A stretch of 6,873 nucleotides of DNA. Origin: an uncultured Rhodospirillaceae bacterium. Lineage in GTDB: Bacteria; Pseudomonadota; Alphaproteobacteria; RF32; CAG-239. Of this stretch, positions 6,252-6,873 are shown one piece after another; position 1 is the stretch's first letter, and each line of letters starts with the position of its first letter. The stretch is from assembly GCA_900313185.1 (NCBI GenBank), contig OMQI01000023.1, positions 1 through 6,873 of the forward strand, written 5' to 3'. The translations under genes and the position numbers were made by a program. Under the pieces are notes generated by a model. The model was not told the origin of the DNA and made no database searches. It saw only the letters and a program-made list of their open reading frames with translations.

Positions 6252-6873
6252 TTACGATTTTACACAAACATCGGCAGGTCGCAAATACAAAGGTTTAGGA
6301 AAATTCAGTTTTTTAGCCTTGTATTTTTGCAAAGCGCAAGCTGCTATGTCAGAAATATTGGCACTTTTATCCATTCTGATGGCGTGCAAAACCAAACCGC
6401 TCGGCTTATCCAAAAAACGCTCTACACCGTTGCCGATTAAGGTAACAGTTTGCCCTTTGAGTTTATCAATTATCTGTTCATAGGGTAATGCCGCCGCATC
6501 TTCCAATTTTTCCAATTTACCGTTAAAAAGCTGAAAATAGAAGTCTTCTCGTTTGGTTTCAATGATAACGGCGTTTAATCTTGAAAGTTCCGACATATCC
6601 AGAGAATGAACATATGCCTCAAAAGCCGAAACACCGGTAATTGCCATTTGCGGATTGGCAAGCGAGAAAGCACGTGCCGCAGCAATTGAAGAACGAACGC
6701 CGGTAAAAGAACCGGGGCCGATACAAACACCGAGAAGCCCGATTTGCGCAAAAGTCAAACCGTGTTGTTTCAACAGATTCTCTATTTGCGGAATCAAAAC
6801 TTCGGCTTGTCCGAAGTCCATTTCTTCGTCGTATTTGCCGATAACTTCAGTGCCGTTTAATAAAGCGATTGCA
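6252..6873 (-). CDS. tsaB: tRNA threonylcarbamoyladenosine biosynthesis protein TsaB (5' end outside window)
   Basis: TsaB is the non-catalytic ASKHA-fold partner of TsaD in the complex that makes t6A at position 37 of ANN-reading tRNAs, in the cytoplasm. The frame is open to the right edge (first full codon 6872-6870) and gives 206 visible residues. The ATG at 6821 is internal: the 17 codons before it (AIALLNGTEVIGKYDEE) match the expected second and third strands of the TsaB N-terminus, so only about a dozen residues are missing. Visible signatures are DFGQAEVLIPQIENLL (19-34), the GHAE-like helix, and GVCIGPGSFTGVRSSIAAARAF (about 48-69), the TsaB GPGSFTG motif. The C-terminus ends PLYLRPADVCVKS, as in TsaB where PxYLR precedes the end. 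No rimI follows, unlike the common tsaB-rimI pair. Confidence 0.93.
   Translation of the reverse strand, partial: AIALLNGTEVIGKYDEEMDFGQAEVLIPQIENLLKQHGLTFAQIGLLGVCIGPGSFTGVRSSIAAARAFSLANPQMAITGVSAFEAYVHSLDMSELSRLNAVIIETKREDFYFQLFNGKLEKLEDAAALPYEQIIDKLKGQTVTLIGNGVERFLDKPSGLVLHAIRMDKSANISDIAACALQKYKAKKLNFPKPLYLRPADVCVKS

Noticed and set aside
6819..6821. ATG at 6821 as the tsaB start
   Set aside because: The frame stays open to the window edge and the 17 codons before it look like the TsaB N-terminal strands, so the true start lies outside.

Overview
The window looks like chromosomal DNA from a moderately AT-rich Alphaproteobacterium, probably host-associated and uncultured. This rests on the block ihfB - lapA-like - accD, which in many Alphaproteobacteria appears as ihfB - lapA - trpF - trpB - trpA - accD - folC, and on an IhfB with the alphaproteobacterial-type N-terminus TRSELVE. 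The taxonomic placement is inference; no 16S or other decisive marker is present.

Left part, plus strand (1-4351): the C-terminal 87 codons of a cysteine-rich protein of unknown function come first. After a 32-base gap and a strong ribosome binding site comes a very large gene (299-4351, 1350 aa). Its product starts with a class III (type IV prepilin) leader and continues with a region that matches, motif by motif, the N-terminal constant domain of PilV/shufflon-type minor pilins. It then carries a body of about 650 residues rich in Gly, Asn, Asp, Ser and Thr, and a C-terminal region that holds all four cysteines of the protein. It is best read as a giant PilV-like pilus-tip adhesin. It is the most interesting object in the window.

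Middle (4352-4579): a gene-free convergent intergenic region. It contains a perfectly symmetric, probably bidirectional intrinsic terminator and a composite palindromic REP-like element made of two opposed hairpins, with a third partial copy touching the accD end.

Right part, minus strand (6873-4580): a compact housekeeping cluster reads tsaB (5' end outside the window) - ihfB - lapA-like - accD. It covers tRNA t6A modification, a nucleoid/DNA-bending subunit, a small two-helix membrane protein and the acetyl-CoA carboxylase carboxyltransferase beta subunit. The gaps are 79, 27 and 3 bases, so the last three genes are probably one transcript, with accD translationally coupled to lapA. The trpFBA genes often found between lapA and accD in this class are absent here. 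No RNA genes, CRISPR arrays, insertion sequences or recombinase genes are visible.
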